DNA of 64,000 nucleotides from the NCBI GenBank assembly GCA_031763025.1, contig JASSKH010000025.1, positions 7,425,274-7,489,273 of the forward strand, read 5' to 3'. The stretch is from Macrocystis pyrifera. Its lineage: Eukaryota > Sar > Phaeophyceae > Laminariales > Laminariaceae. Both the position numbers and the translations under genes were made by a program. The notes under the pieces are model-generated. The model was not told where the DNA came from. It saw only the letters and a list, made by a program, of their open reading frames with translations, and ran no database searches. Below are positions 53,410-64,000 of this stretch, in pieces. Each line of letters opens with the position of its first letter. Position 1 is the first letter of the stretch.

Positions 53410-55230
53410 TTTTGACTAAAAATACGAGCTGGTGTGGGTGTAGCTAGGAGATCTTTATCGGCGGATATATTTTGGGACCGTCCCCGCTTTTACGCGTTCT
53501 GGTGATTTTTTAATCAGGATCAGGGAATAAACTTTGAAACCCGGGCATACCCTGACATGATTTTGCAAGTTTTTATTCATTTCAACAATCTAGTGTTTTG
53601 AGTAACCGGAGTGCGAAAAAAAATGTACTTCTTACATTGGTAGGAGATTTTGTAAATAACCACCCCCCCCCATTCCAGGCATTTTTGAACGTGTAGTTGC
53701 GGATGGCACGGCAAATTTTAAACGTCACGCAACGACTTTCGCGAACTTTGATTGCACGCTGCGCAATGAAAATAAAAGCCCTGTTATGGCAGCCTCTGGA
53801 GACTAGAGCGAACTGTTGTGAGAATCCTCGGCAGACATCGATCGACAAAACAAACGACTACGTCATGAAGTCTCGACGGAATGCGCTGCTGGTTAGGGTC
53901 TCCGACCCACCCTATTAATGGTGCACAGTAGGTGATATTTGACGTGGGTGGGCCAGACGTCTACCAAAAACATATTTGGCAGCTGATGTGTAGAAAACAG
54001 ACGACACAAACTCTAGATCCCTCTCCCCTGGCGCAAAACATTTTTTTTTTCAATGTTTGGACTAACAGCGTCGGACGCCGCGGCCAACGTCTCGCCCCAT
54101 AGACCGCGGATTCCAATAATACCTTCGAGGCCATCATTTACACTCATTGACCTCGCCCGCTACGGAGCTCCTTGACCGTGGGTTGATTGTACGTCGTGAT
54201 AGAAGGTAAAATCGTCGCGTTACTGCGGGTGAACGAGCTGCTCGCTGTGTCTGTCTATCTTCTTGCTTGTGTGCGGCGTGATATCGGGTTTCGCGGTACT
54301 GCATCGATTTGATTAATAGATAGCTGGCGTCAACTGCCCCGTGTTATTTTAGACTTGCCGGATGGCGCCCAAGTGCCTTCCAAACAGCAACAACATACGA
54401 GGCGAGTTATACTGCCAAATTGACTTACATGGCGATGACGTTGCTTGTTGTTGCATTCTATATATATATATACACCAGCGGTCCGCTAACGTGCGAACAG
54501 CAGTACAACATACTATTGATACCACAGCAGTCAGTACTATCGCTCAAGCATAACGACCGTCTGTTGCAGTTATTAGGATCTAAACGGCCATTAAATTTCG
54601 GGACATATTGCTCCATCATACTTCGGAGTTGTTCAATACACACCGCGTACGAGTACCGAGCGTTCGAGTACTCGTACGGCAGATTGAGAAAGCCCATGCA
54701 TGGTACACACGCTGATGTTTGCGGCGGCCTGAACGTTGTTCACACACAGCGATGCGGGTCGACTGAAAACACATACCTGCGATTTAGGTCGTTGGTGGCA
54801 ACATGCAAGCCGTGCGTGGGGTGAACCCTGCCGATCGCATCTCCTGTCGCTCCACAGGAATCTAGCACTCGACCCTCGACAACGACGTTGGCCAGGAGAC
54901 CACGGACTTGCACAACCAAAAGGGACAATCATCTACGAATAAACAACCACTAACGACGCACAAACCCACAACAACCAGTAATACTGCCAGCTACGGAACG
55001 CACCATACACCACAGCAGACACAACCAGCTGCTCTGGTTTTCTGTGCTGTCTTCCCTTCGTGGTGCAGGCTTGGCCGCAACATCATGAACAAGATACGTC
55101 GAAGTATATGGACACCTACATACCTGGTACTCACGATTCTTACAGCAGAACAGAAGTTGCAGTCAGTACAATGCACAACAAACTAAACTACACGGTTGAG
55201 AACAGCATGTTTCGTGTCTCGTACTCGCCG
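53410..55230. other. No gene recognised
   Basis: Short frames only. ATATATATATA at 54460 and a T-run at 54040 are simple repeats. Confidence 0.4.
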
Positions 55231-55256
55231 CTAAAAGCTGTTTCCTGCACATACCT

Positions 55257-55629
55257 GAGAGCTGGTGGATGGGTAGCGCCCCATTGGCGAAGGCTGTCCA
55301 GTCGCCATTTTGTCGAGTGAGCCATGCTCGTCCTTCAACACCTCCCTTTTGTACTTCCCGTACAAGTTGTGAACGCAACCGGGCCGAGTGCAGATGCATT
55401 CTCCGTATTGGAGAGGGGCCTCAGACAGGTCACGGTCGAACACCCAAGCAGGGCCGACGTGTGCAGCCCATTCCCTCAGGGTCTCCCAGTATGGGCCGTC
55501 CCCGACATGTCTCCATCCACCCGCGATTCCATCACGTCCTCCCAGTCTCCCGCAAGCAAAACAGCTCCCGATGTCTCCACCAGCAGTAGCCTTCGCATGT
55601 ACGGCACACCCACAGGCCGCTCGAGGCAT
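55257..55629 (-). CDS. Unknown Cys-rich reading frame ending at a splice donor
   Basis: From an ATG at 55629 the - strand frame reads through GSCFACGRLGGRDG, then PYWETLREWAAHVGPAWVFD and YGECICTRPGCVHNLYGKYK, to CTCTCAG|GTATGT at about 55257, a consensus donor. CxxC pairs (CFAC; CIC...C) hint at metal binding. No family is recognised and no downstream exon was found. Confidence 0.4.
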
Positions 55630-55699
55630 TTTCAGCAGGAATCGGTACGAAAAAGAGACATTTTTTCATCCGAGCGAGACTCTAATTTCTCAACAGGCT

Positions 55700-56260
55700 C
55701 TCCTTCATCTGGCGATCAGACAGGTCCTGTGCCTTGCCTGACACTCCCACTACCCCGCACGATGGTCACCGAATCCTGTTCTGGACCGGACACCAGATTG
55801 TCGCGACTCCTGACCAGAGGAGTCGTTTGAGCCACGATCGAGCCACGATTTTGAGAGGCGCCGAGAAACAATGCACACGTTCGCGTTCAGCGACAAAATT
55901 TCGCCTCCCGAGCACCACGAGTGTGTACTGAGCGTTGCCTGTGGATCTCGCGCCCGGCAATACCTTGCGTCGGCCGCTATGCACGATCATGCGATCAGGT
56001 GCTCTGTGGGGGTGCTTTTATGTGGAGACCCCTATGGATAAGACGCCTGCCATGTCACGAAATCCCGAAAACAATAATCGATCTCGCCCACAGGCGCCCA
56101 CCACGAAGACCATCTGCTAACAAGGACGCCTATCGGTAGCTGTGCATCTCAGCTACACACCCGTGGCGTCGCGAGGTCCTGTGTGACACGCTATAGCATG
56201 TAAGGATGAAAACTTAAACATGCGGCGGAATTAAACGGAACAGCACTGTGCCTCATCGCA
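55700..56260. other. No gene recognised
   Basis: Overlapping weak frames on both strands. Confidence 0.35.
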
Positions 56261-56278
56261 TATCACATGAATTGTTGT

Positions 56279-57610
56279 TCACCAACGAATGCATGCATGC
56301 CTTTCGACGAGCAAACATATTCTCGAACTTAAAAGCCAGCGGATTGTATTGAAAAGAACCTCGGATACCCCACCCTTGCCGAACTCGCGATTCTTACTGA
56401 ATCAACCACTTCAACGTGCCCCCCCGTCAACACCTAAATTCGATAGAAATGAATTGTTCTCTTGCACAGCAACTACTGGGATCGGGTCGCCATTGGAACT
56501 CAACGTTTTAGTCACCCCGTAAACAAATCCAGAATATATTTGGTCGTGAATCGCATGCAAGCACACTCGTCGCTCTTGTATACGTCTATCGCTCGATGTG
56601 CTTGTGTGCATGGCACATCGCATATCACATGAATGCTCGTTCACCGAGGAATGCATGCATGCCTTTTATCGACCAAACATATTCTTCGAATTCAAACAAG
56701 AGCAGAATGTATTGAAAGGAACCTCGGAGACCCCACCCCTCCCTGACCCACGTTTCTTATTGAATCCGCCGGAGCAACGTGGTTCCCCGTCAACATCTCC
56801 ATTCATTCCCCAGAAGTTGTTGCTTTTGCGCAGCAACATCCGGAGTCGGGTCGCCACGGAAACTCGGCGTTATTCTCTACCCGTAGACGAACTCAGCATA
56901 TATTTGGTAGTGAATAGCATGCAAGCACACTCGTCGCTCGTCTATACATCTATCGCTCGCTGTGCTTGTATGCAAGCCTCTTCGCATATCACATGAATGC
57001 TCGTTCACCAACGAATGCTTGCATGCCTTCCGACGACCGAACATATTCATGTAATGAAAGGGACCTCGGTGACTCCACCCTTGCCGAACCCACGTTTCTT
57101 ATTGAATCAACCGGAGCAATGTGGCTCCCCGTCAACACCTTAATTCGTTCGCGAGGAATTGTTCTCTTGCACAGCAACCGCTGGGATCGGGTCGCTATTG
57201 GAACTCGACGTTATAGTCAGCGCGTAGACGAATTCAGAATACATTTGGTCTTGAATCGCATGCAAGCATACTCGTCGCTCTTCTTTACGTCTATCGCTCG
57301 CTGTGCTTGTATGCATGCCACATCGTATATCACACGATTGCTCGCCCACTGACGAATGCATGCATACCTTTCAACGACCAAACATATTCTCGAATTCACA
57401 CATGAGCGGAATGTAACGAAAGGAACCTCGGAGACCCGACTCCCCCCGAATGTTTCCCACCAAATCAGCCGGAGCGACGTGGTCCCTTGTCAGCACATAT
57501 AAATATATATATATATTCATTCGCAAGGAGTTATTTGTTCTCTTGCGCGGCAAAACGCGCTGAACGAGCTTGGAAGACGGCCGAAGTATTAACAATCTCC
57601 AATCGTAGTG
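56279..57610. repeat. ~350-bp satellite, about four units
   Basis: ATGCATGCATGCCTTTCGAC-type starts near 56289, 56650, 57015 and 57358, each followed by CCAAACATATTCTCGAA, GGAACCTCGGAGACCCC, GGATCGGGTCGCC and GCAAGCACACTCGTCGCTC. The array ends in TAGTGCTGCTGCCCCCTGAC, linking it to the 34.96-35.5-kb units. Confidence 0.88.
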
Positions 57611-57619
57611 CTGCTGCCC

Positions 57620-60180
57620 CCTGACTACACCGCTCTGAAGAAACGTATAGTTACAAGGGATTCCGACAGCAACGTCAATATGGAAACCAACCAAGGAACC
57701 TCCAGCGTCGCCAACAAACAATGGGGAAGCACTTCTCACAACGCCGGACCGACATGCAATATGCAAGAGAAGGGAAAGGTCGCATTGTGCTCGCGTCTCT
57801 ACGACGGAGACTGATGCGGTGCAACGCGAGTTGAATGCGAACACCATCAAGTGAACCAAAAAAAGTCAAAGCTAAGTGCTCTGCGATATCCGTCCTGTTG
57901 ACCCCCAGCCTTCGGGTATCATGGTGAACTCAGGGTGATCTTAGTGCATTTCGGAGATCGGGATGTTTGAAAAACTGTGAAACGATGTCCATCGTGCTTT
58001 TATACCATCTCACATTCAATCTTGGGTATTATTTTATCGTATACTAGGTACGTGTGTACACCTGTTTTTGTTGTTGACAACCAGCATTATTGCCGCAATG
58101 ATTTTACTACATCGGAAGAAATAGACCGATCGTCGGACATAGGTGGTGCATTTCTAGCAAGACACCTAGACGACTGAACGACTATACAGTTTGCACACCC
58201 AATGGAAGGTACGAGGCACGTTTGACCTTTTTTGATGCCCACGGTTCCACCATTGTTTGTGTTACATACCAACCGAGCGTTGTATAACACTTGAAGGACT
58301 GAACACCGAGCAATACAGGAACGTAGAAGGAAAACTGGAGCAGATGGAGAGCGGGTACTCAAACACTTGTGGGACACGGGTCACACGTGGTGAGATAGTT
58401 TCAGCTGGGCGTGATGATGCGCTTGCACACAAGAGAGGGAGGGGAGGTTTGATGTGTCCGGAGGGCTCGGGCTGTATGATAGATATACAATGCAGCCAAG
58501 CCTGACCCCTACGCGGCTGACAGGTATGTAGCGGGTGTAACACAACCGAATGCTTGTTTTTTCTCATTGTTCTGATGTTGTGCCCACCGTGGAAAATGCT
58601 GATAGGTTTCTTACTGTAAGGTATACCTTAAGCGAACATATCGGGGCGGGGGGCTGTGTCGCACGGATTGAAGTTATTCAGTCACGGAGTGGGTTGTTAC
58701 CCCACCACAAGCATGATTTCTCTCTACCTTGGGCCTATCTCTCTTGCTTCTATTGGAGTGGGGCTATTTACCTTTGTCCCAATACATATATATGTGTACA
58801 GAAAAGATCCATTTGAACAAGTCATCTTAACTCGCCGAAAAAAACACGTACCCGGAGGATGTATATATGGCATTCATACAACTAGAACTTCACCTGGTAG
58901 GACGCATGGCAAGATCTCTCTGGACCCTCGGGCCTACCATTCTTTTTGCTTCTACTAGGGTGGAGATATTTACCTTTTTCCTACATATGTACAGCAGTGT
59001 GTATCTTACGACCGCAGCAGAGCATCACACCGCTGTCTCCCGGCAGGAAGTATCTGTATATTGTCGTTCAACTGTGGAGTACAGCAAGCAGGCCATCATT
59101 TGGGTGAAAGCATCCTATCAAAGCTATGTGGAAACTGATGACTACCAGAAGAAACGACAACTCTTGAAAATATATGCTATCACATAGCTCGTGTTATGGT
59201 GTTCTCGTACCTGGTGCGTTGGCCTTTAACTTGCTTTACCCATTAATCTGCGATTATTTCTGGTTGATCTCAGTCTGCACATAATTATTAATACTATCTC
59301 TCTAATGTAAGAACTCAGAACGGACACTGGTTTGTACTGATGAAGTTGGGTCAAAAGGGCGGTATGTGAAGATAACACACACATATTACCGTAGTTACAA
59401 ACGATATTCGAGGGGTCGCAGTACAGGGATAGTACCACAAGCGTATACACACGACCGCTTTACATTTTAAGGCTTACTGCAAAGTATGTTTTCTCTACAT
59501 CATTCATATGCGAAGTATATTCAGTATATTCAGTATATCGAGCTGCCTCGCACAGGCGAAGGCTCAGTTTAGTCTTGGCAGATATGCAACATACTTCTGT
59601 ACACCATGCTGCCGAGGTGAGCGATGAGATAGCTAGCGCTGTGAATGAGCTACGATACTACTGACTGTACTTCAGAGTTTATATTAAGGCCGAAGATTCG
59701 ATAGACCTTTTCAAACTCGCAAAAAATGTCAATAGTACAGACACACAAAGATTCGATTCCCTTTCGGGCCTCGATGTATTTACCCCGGATCTGAGTCGTG
59801 CTAGTAACATGAAATAGTCTTTATGGTTTTGATCGTGGTTGACATTGGTTCCTTTTGTAGTTAATCCAAAGACTCGCTATGGTCTACAAAATTGCTGTAA
59901 TTTGCCGCTGCTGTTATTAGCGTGGGTCCTGAAGCTCAAACCTCACCATAGGTGAGGCTGTGATTTTCGCACTATGTACGAAGTCGTCGGTAACGGGGGA
60001 ATAGATAAGCTAAATTCGTGATGGTTTTTCGTTCGCGCAGACACTCTAGTGATTACTTTCAGGGGGTTCTGCACGAGACGATCCTATATGGAATTTCAAG
60101 CAGAACTATACCTTACTATTATCTGGTAAACTTTCAGCGGTAGTGGCTTGGTAGCGTACATTGCAACAGTAAAATATGTT
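57620..60180. other. No gene recognised
   Basis: Short frames, no motifs. TTCAGTATATTCAGTATA near 59518 is a small direct repeat. Confidence 0.4.
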
Positions 60181-60345
60181 GTGCATGTGGACGAGGCGTT
60201 GGTCTGCGTGCGTGCGTATGTATGCATGTGGACGAAGCAACGCGACGTCAGGGACTAGCGTTGGCATGCGTGTGTGCGTATTCGTGTGAACGAAGCGTTG
60301 GTGTGCGTGCGTGCGCGTGCATGTATGTGGATGAAGCGAGTTTGA
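60180..60345. repeat. GTGCGTGCG-type minisatellite
   Basis: Repeated GGACGA(G/A)GCGTTGGT and GTGCGTGCGTATGTATGCAT phrases at roughly 55-60-bp steps. Confidence 0.65.
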
Positions 60346-61450
60346 CTTGAAAAATGAAGTTGCACAAGTGGCATCAACTTTCCCGAAGGTACAATGTTGT
60401 TGGTGAACGTGCATATTTGATTTGCATACATTATTTCGACATTGCCATGGGAGTATGTGTACACGCACAGTTGCAGCCGGTAAACGAGCATCCAATTGAA
60501 CGAAGAAGCGGTCATGCATGCACAGCAAGCGACATTCCTTTGTTTTCGAATGGTTAGGGTATATGACTTTCATTGATTAGGCCCTGGTTCGATTCTGGCG
60601 GGGGAGCTATGTTGCGGGAAGCGTCCTATGCGCATCACGGTTTTGTACACCTGTGAATCGTCCTAGTATCGCATGAGACACCATATTAAAGTATGCATTT
60701 CATTCTACGGTCTGTCCCGGGTGGGTTCCCGGAGATCATGGCAAATCGGAGGGGTAGGTCAAACGGGTGACTCGCGAGCGTGCAGATAACGTTCCAGCAA
60801 TCAGGGCGAGTGTTCCGTGCGTTCAGAGCAAGCGTTCCGTGTCAAGGATTCAAAAGGTCATCACATGTTCTCAGCTTGGTTCAAGTCCATGCTATCCAGT
60901 GATCGACATAGCCAGCTCCCCCCGAGTCCCACGCACGTTTAGTCGATCCCGTTTTATGCAATCTTTCCGAAGTACTACAACTCCGGGTCTACAAATAAAA
61001 CATGGTGAAATGCCCTCTGCTCGCCGTGACAGTACCCAGTACTAAAATCAGAACAACTGAACACTGAACGTGTCCGCAACTGATAAGCGTACATACTTCG
61101 TAGCAAAATATCTCGAGTCCTTTTGGAACGTTGAACTTGATAGCAGCGACCCCTACGGATCTCCCCAATGACAGGGCTCAACGGTTCCTCTGTTCGATGT
61201 ACACGGCACGCTCACGTTCGAGGCCATCGGCTCTGTTTCATAGAAGACAACCTTGTGAGTGCAGGTAAAAATTGGTTGTCGTGTTCGTCGTGATCCAACG
61301 TCAACATTAGCGTTGTTTTCCGTGAGCCCCTGCAACGTTCTGTTTGAAACACGAACGAGATCCTGTATAATACATGGTGTACTTATACCTCGGGATATTG
61401 CATCTGGTACGCTTTGCTGCGGCTGCCACTCCCATTACCCCCCGCTAGTT
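60346..61450. other. No gene recognised; weak tRNA-like segment at 60545-60605
   Basis: GAATGGTTAGGGTA and CCTGGTTCGATTCTGGC look like A and B boxes, but the T stem does not pair and no acceptor stem is found. Confidence 0.3.
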
Positions 61451-61454
61451 TGCC

Positions 61455-61675
61455 GCTACTACTACAACTACACCTACTCCTACTACTGCCACAACTACTG
61501 CTACTGCTGCTATTTGTACTTTACAGTAGCATCACCACACTAAGTTTGTACTACAGCAGATTTTACACGTCGTTTAGAACGAAAGTGTCCGGTGCTACTC
61601 CTTCTACCACTAGCACTACTGCAACTACAGTAGTACTTCGACTACTACCACTACTATTTCTACCACTCATTACCC
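61455..61675. repeat. (CTA)n-type microsatellites
   Basis: CTACTACTACAACTACACCT at about 61457 and TAGCACTACTGCAACTACAG at about 61610, separated by unique sequence. Confidence 0.8.
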
Positions 61676-61689
61676 AAATTTCTTGATGG

Positions 61690-62870
61690 CGTTGTGTAAC
61701 GTGCAGGAGAGCAAGGAAAGCGTCGTTAGTATTGCGGACGGCGGAATTGTTGAGACCGCATAGGATATTCGCTACTATCTCGACTCGATCATCGTGTCTA
61801 AGATGGCCAAACCGGGACAAGAGCTGGTATGTCAATTCGCTCACCCATCAATGCGTGGTGTTTCCCGTTTTGTTGAGTAAAAGCTGGAGGTAACGAAGAA
61901 CAGGACAGGAAGACCCCCATGTATCCCTACCGTCAAGCAACGCTTCTAGAACATTTGGATCCATCCGTTTAAATGGCGCGTTAGGCTATCTAACTTAGCA
62001 TTCTCGGTACATGTGCTATACATAATGCATAGTGTGAACCACAGCATACCCGGCATGTACGTTCATGGCGGCAGATGTTTCTGCCAAAGTTACGAAACAT
62101 CACCAGCTCGCAGGGTGTCCGCCTCCCGCAGATGTTCTCTTTTCTGCGCCGCGTGGATATTGCCGCAGGGCGCATGCCTTAATTGTTGCTATACTCCAAT
62201 CAAACCTTTGAAGCACGCGCGGTGACCCTTGTCGCTTTAACCGAAACATCCCTGTTTTGACGTTTAGACAATGGCGTATCGTGGGGAGTCGGAATTTCCT
62301 TTGTAGCACCGCTGATCATTTGAGTTTAGACCGCGGGTGCGGCTACGACGTACGATTTCCGACTGTTGAATTCCTCATCGCCTACCTACGTCTGTTTGGT
62401 GTTTACACTCACGGCTCACGAACAAGATGCCACATTGTGCGAGTACTGTACGCAGCTTGTTGATACTACTCTGGTGATGCCTTCAAGAAACAAAAACGAA
62501 TATTTGGTTCAGCATGTGCTGAGCTCTATCGCCCAAATAAGGTTTTTCCTATATCCCCGTATCTAGAACACTACCGATCTGTAGATAAACTCCTTCCACA
62601 GGTAGAAGGTATTGAGGTGAATCGGATATGTTAGACTCAATATTCGATGCTAATAGACAGTCAGAAAAAAACGGCGGAGTCGTACTCCGACAAGAAAAAC
62701 CTGATCTACAACTGCTGCTCCAGATGGTCACCCATCGTTTACTGCAGTATCCAAGCCAAGACAGTCGGTTAGCGTAACACACAGGTACTGCCTGCTTTTG
62801 GTGTGACCGCTCTGTTCGAACACCGGCGGTGAACCCTCGATACCTATGTCATTTCCTGTGACTGTTTGAC
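61690..62870. other. No gene recognised
   Basis: Short frames without motifs. Confidence 0.35.
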
Positions 62871-62877
62871 GGTACAG

Positions 62878-63876
62878 GATGAACCCGCCAGACAGCCCGT
62901 GGAGCTTAGTCCCGCGCTCAAGACCTCTATAGCGGCGTTTCGCGCCAAACACAGCCACGCCCGACGATGTTGCCTCCCCCCCCCCCCCCGCCCCCGTCCC
63001 GTCCATCTCCACTCCCCCTTCAGCTTCATGCATTCCATCCGACAACAGCGGTGGTAATGACAGCGAGAGCGTAGCATTGGTTTTGACCAGCTACGTTGAC
63101 ACGACGGGCGGACCGGAAGCGCTTCACTCGGTACAATTCCGACATGCTCACGCGGAGACGGCCACCAAGAATGCGGAAGACTCCTGCGTGAGCCGCACTT
63201 ATTTCAATGCTGACCACGACCTTATCGACGACAGTAGGAGCCCAGCCGCCAGCCCTGCATTTAGAACCGTCTCAACCCCTGCACTCGCTTCAGTCCCATT
63301 CCCAGCCCCGGCGCGGAGCCAACCTACGTCACCCCAAGAACCCCAGATAGCCCTGACCCTCCCCCCCGCCGCTGTCCCAGCTCCACGCCCACCTTCCACT
63401 CCGGGAGCTCCAACAGCTCCAACAGTAACAGCCAGTCATGGCCACAGTTGCAACCACAGCCTAAATACGTCCTCCACCCACACTCCCACTCTCTGCAGCC
63501 CCGGACGTCACCAGTGGGAGTCGGATCACGATCAGTCCGGATCTGGAAGCAACAGCCACGGTGCTAACGCCCGAAGCTTGCCCTGTAAGTGGGAGAGGTG
63601 TTGAACCCGCAAGATTTTTCCGGGAGCGTCAAATCGATCCTGTGGCCCGCCGGAGCAAGGTTCATCATGTTCCGCAAGGTGCTGGAAGGAGCTTCCTCAG
63701 AAATCACGAATTCCAAAGGAAGCGCACGGACTGTCTCGACCGTCATGGTGGCCCCGGATGCTGGCAGCCTCAAGCGTGTCTTCCTAGACAGAATGGCACT
63801 GAGGAAGGGAAAGCCGGAGGAAAGCGTCCCCACCAGCGGGAAGGACAAGTGGGTCGCTGGGGGGTGGCTTCCGTAG
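62878..63876 (+). CDS. Candidate coding region, unknown protein, frame changes at poly-C
   Basis: After GGTACAG a frame opens with DEPARQPVELSPALKTSIAA and runs into a 13-C tract (about 62977). Beyond it the next frame stays open for about 200 codons, Ser/Pro/Thr/Ala-rich, to 63604, with a strong donor-like CCCT|GTAAGT at 63583. From 63589 a third stretch in the first frame (NPQDFSGSVKSILWPAGARF ... LDRMALRKGKPEE) ends at a TAG at 63876. GC-rich third positions in the outer parts favour coding. The family is unknown. Confidence 0.35.
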
Positions 63877-64000
63877 CGGTGACAACACCCTCAAGATGTT
63901 GAGAGGGCCAGGGGGCGCCTTGGTGAGGTTGAGATGACACTCGATGACAGGGCAGGCGCGGTGAGTCTTGATTGTTTGTTGTTTTGAGATGAAGGATCGA

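Noticed and set aside
60545-60605. tRNA gene
   Set aside because: The A and B boxes are recognisable but the T stem is not paired and no acceptor stem exists.
63589-63876. Continuation of the CH gene
   Set aside because: No CH, helical or phase relation to exons 6-12, and over 43 kb of unrelated repeats intervene.

Overview
This is nuclear DNA of a eukaryote. It shows spliceosomal introns (GT-AG, one GC-AG), a tandem calponin-homology actin-binding gene, Ty3/Gypsy and hAT transposons, MITEs, a SINE-like insertion, satellites and many long poly-C, poly-G and poly-T tracts. The species cannot be named from the sequence. A repeat-rich protist or alga with long introns would fit, but that is inference. 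A run of 100 Ns at 20425-20524 divides the window into two halves with different repeat content.

Left half (1-20424). I can trace one gene on the + strand through 12 exons between 1364 and 20083. The exons supply about 1.6 kb of coding sequence; the introns total about 17 kb. Exons 1-5 encode a CH1-CH2 actin-binding domain of the alpha-actinin/filamin type. Exons 6-12 encode a downstream region I do not recognise. Splice phases agree across every junction except exon 9/10, so an exon is probably missing there. The 5' end lies before 1364 and the 3' end lies in or beyond the gap. The introns are packed with small palindromic elements: about 14 copies of a ~107-bp MITE (family A, TA target), three of family B (~95 bp), two clear copies of family C (~85 bp), and a ~570-bp repeat bounded by poly-C (family E). 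Two family E copies end directly in front of exons 4 and 10. Several minisatellites and small exon-fragment duplications also lie in the introns.

Right half (20525-64000). No intact cellular gene was found, and MITE family A is absent. The landmark is a set of nested insertions at 35507-48547. A ~1.95-kb non-autonomous hAT-like element (13-bp terminal inverted repeat starting CAAGG, perfect 8-bp target duplication) holds a second copy of itself (also a perfect 8-bp duplication). That inner copy holds a chromodomain-bearing Ty3/Gypsy retrotransposon (LTRs ~99% identical, perfect 5-bp duplication) and a tRNA-headed SINE-like insertion. The outer copy preserves the empty site for both inner insertions. 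The retrotransposon's gag-pol is broken by frameshifts and stops, and the reverse transcriptase YxDD box reads YMDY.

Other right-half content: a second hAT-like element (33697-34536) sitting in a foldback; a hAT transposase C-terminal fragment between two 41-bp repeat arrays (24799-26344); a tyrosine-recombinase C-terminal fragment (28475-28708) and an adenine N6-methyltransferase-like reading frame (52966-53405), both possibly DIRS-type remnants; a ~117-bp satellite (29430-31790); a ~350-bp satellite at two sites; and a few orphan exon-like reading frames (51310-51473, 55257-55629, 62878-63876). The unifying observation is that at least three hAT-like families carry GC-rich, helically phased subterminal repeat arrays.
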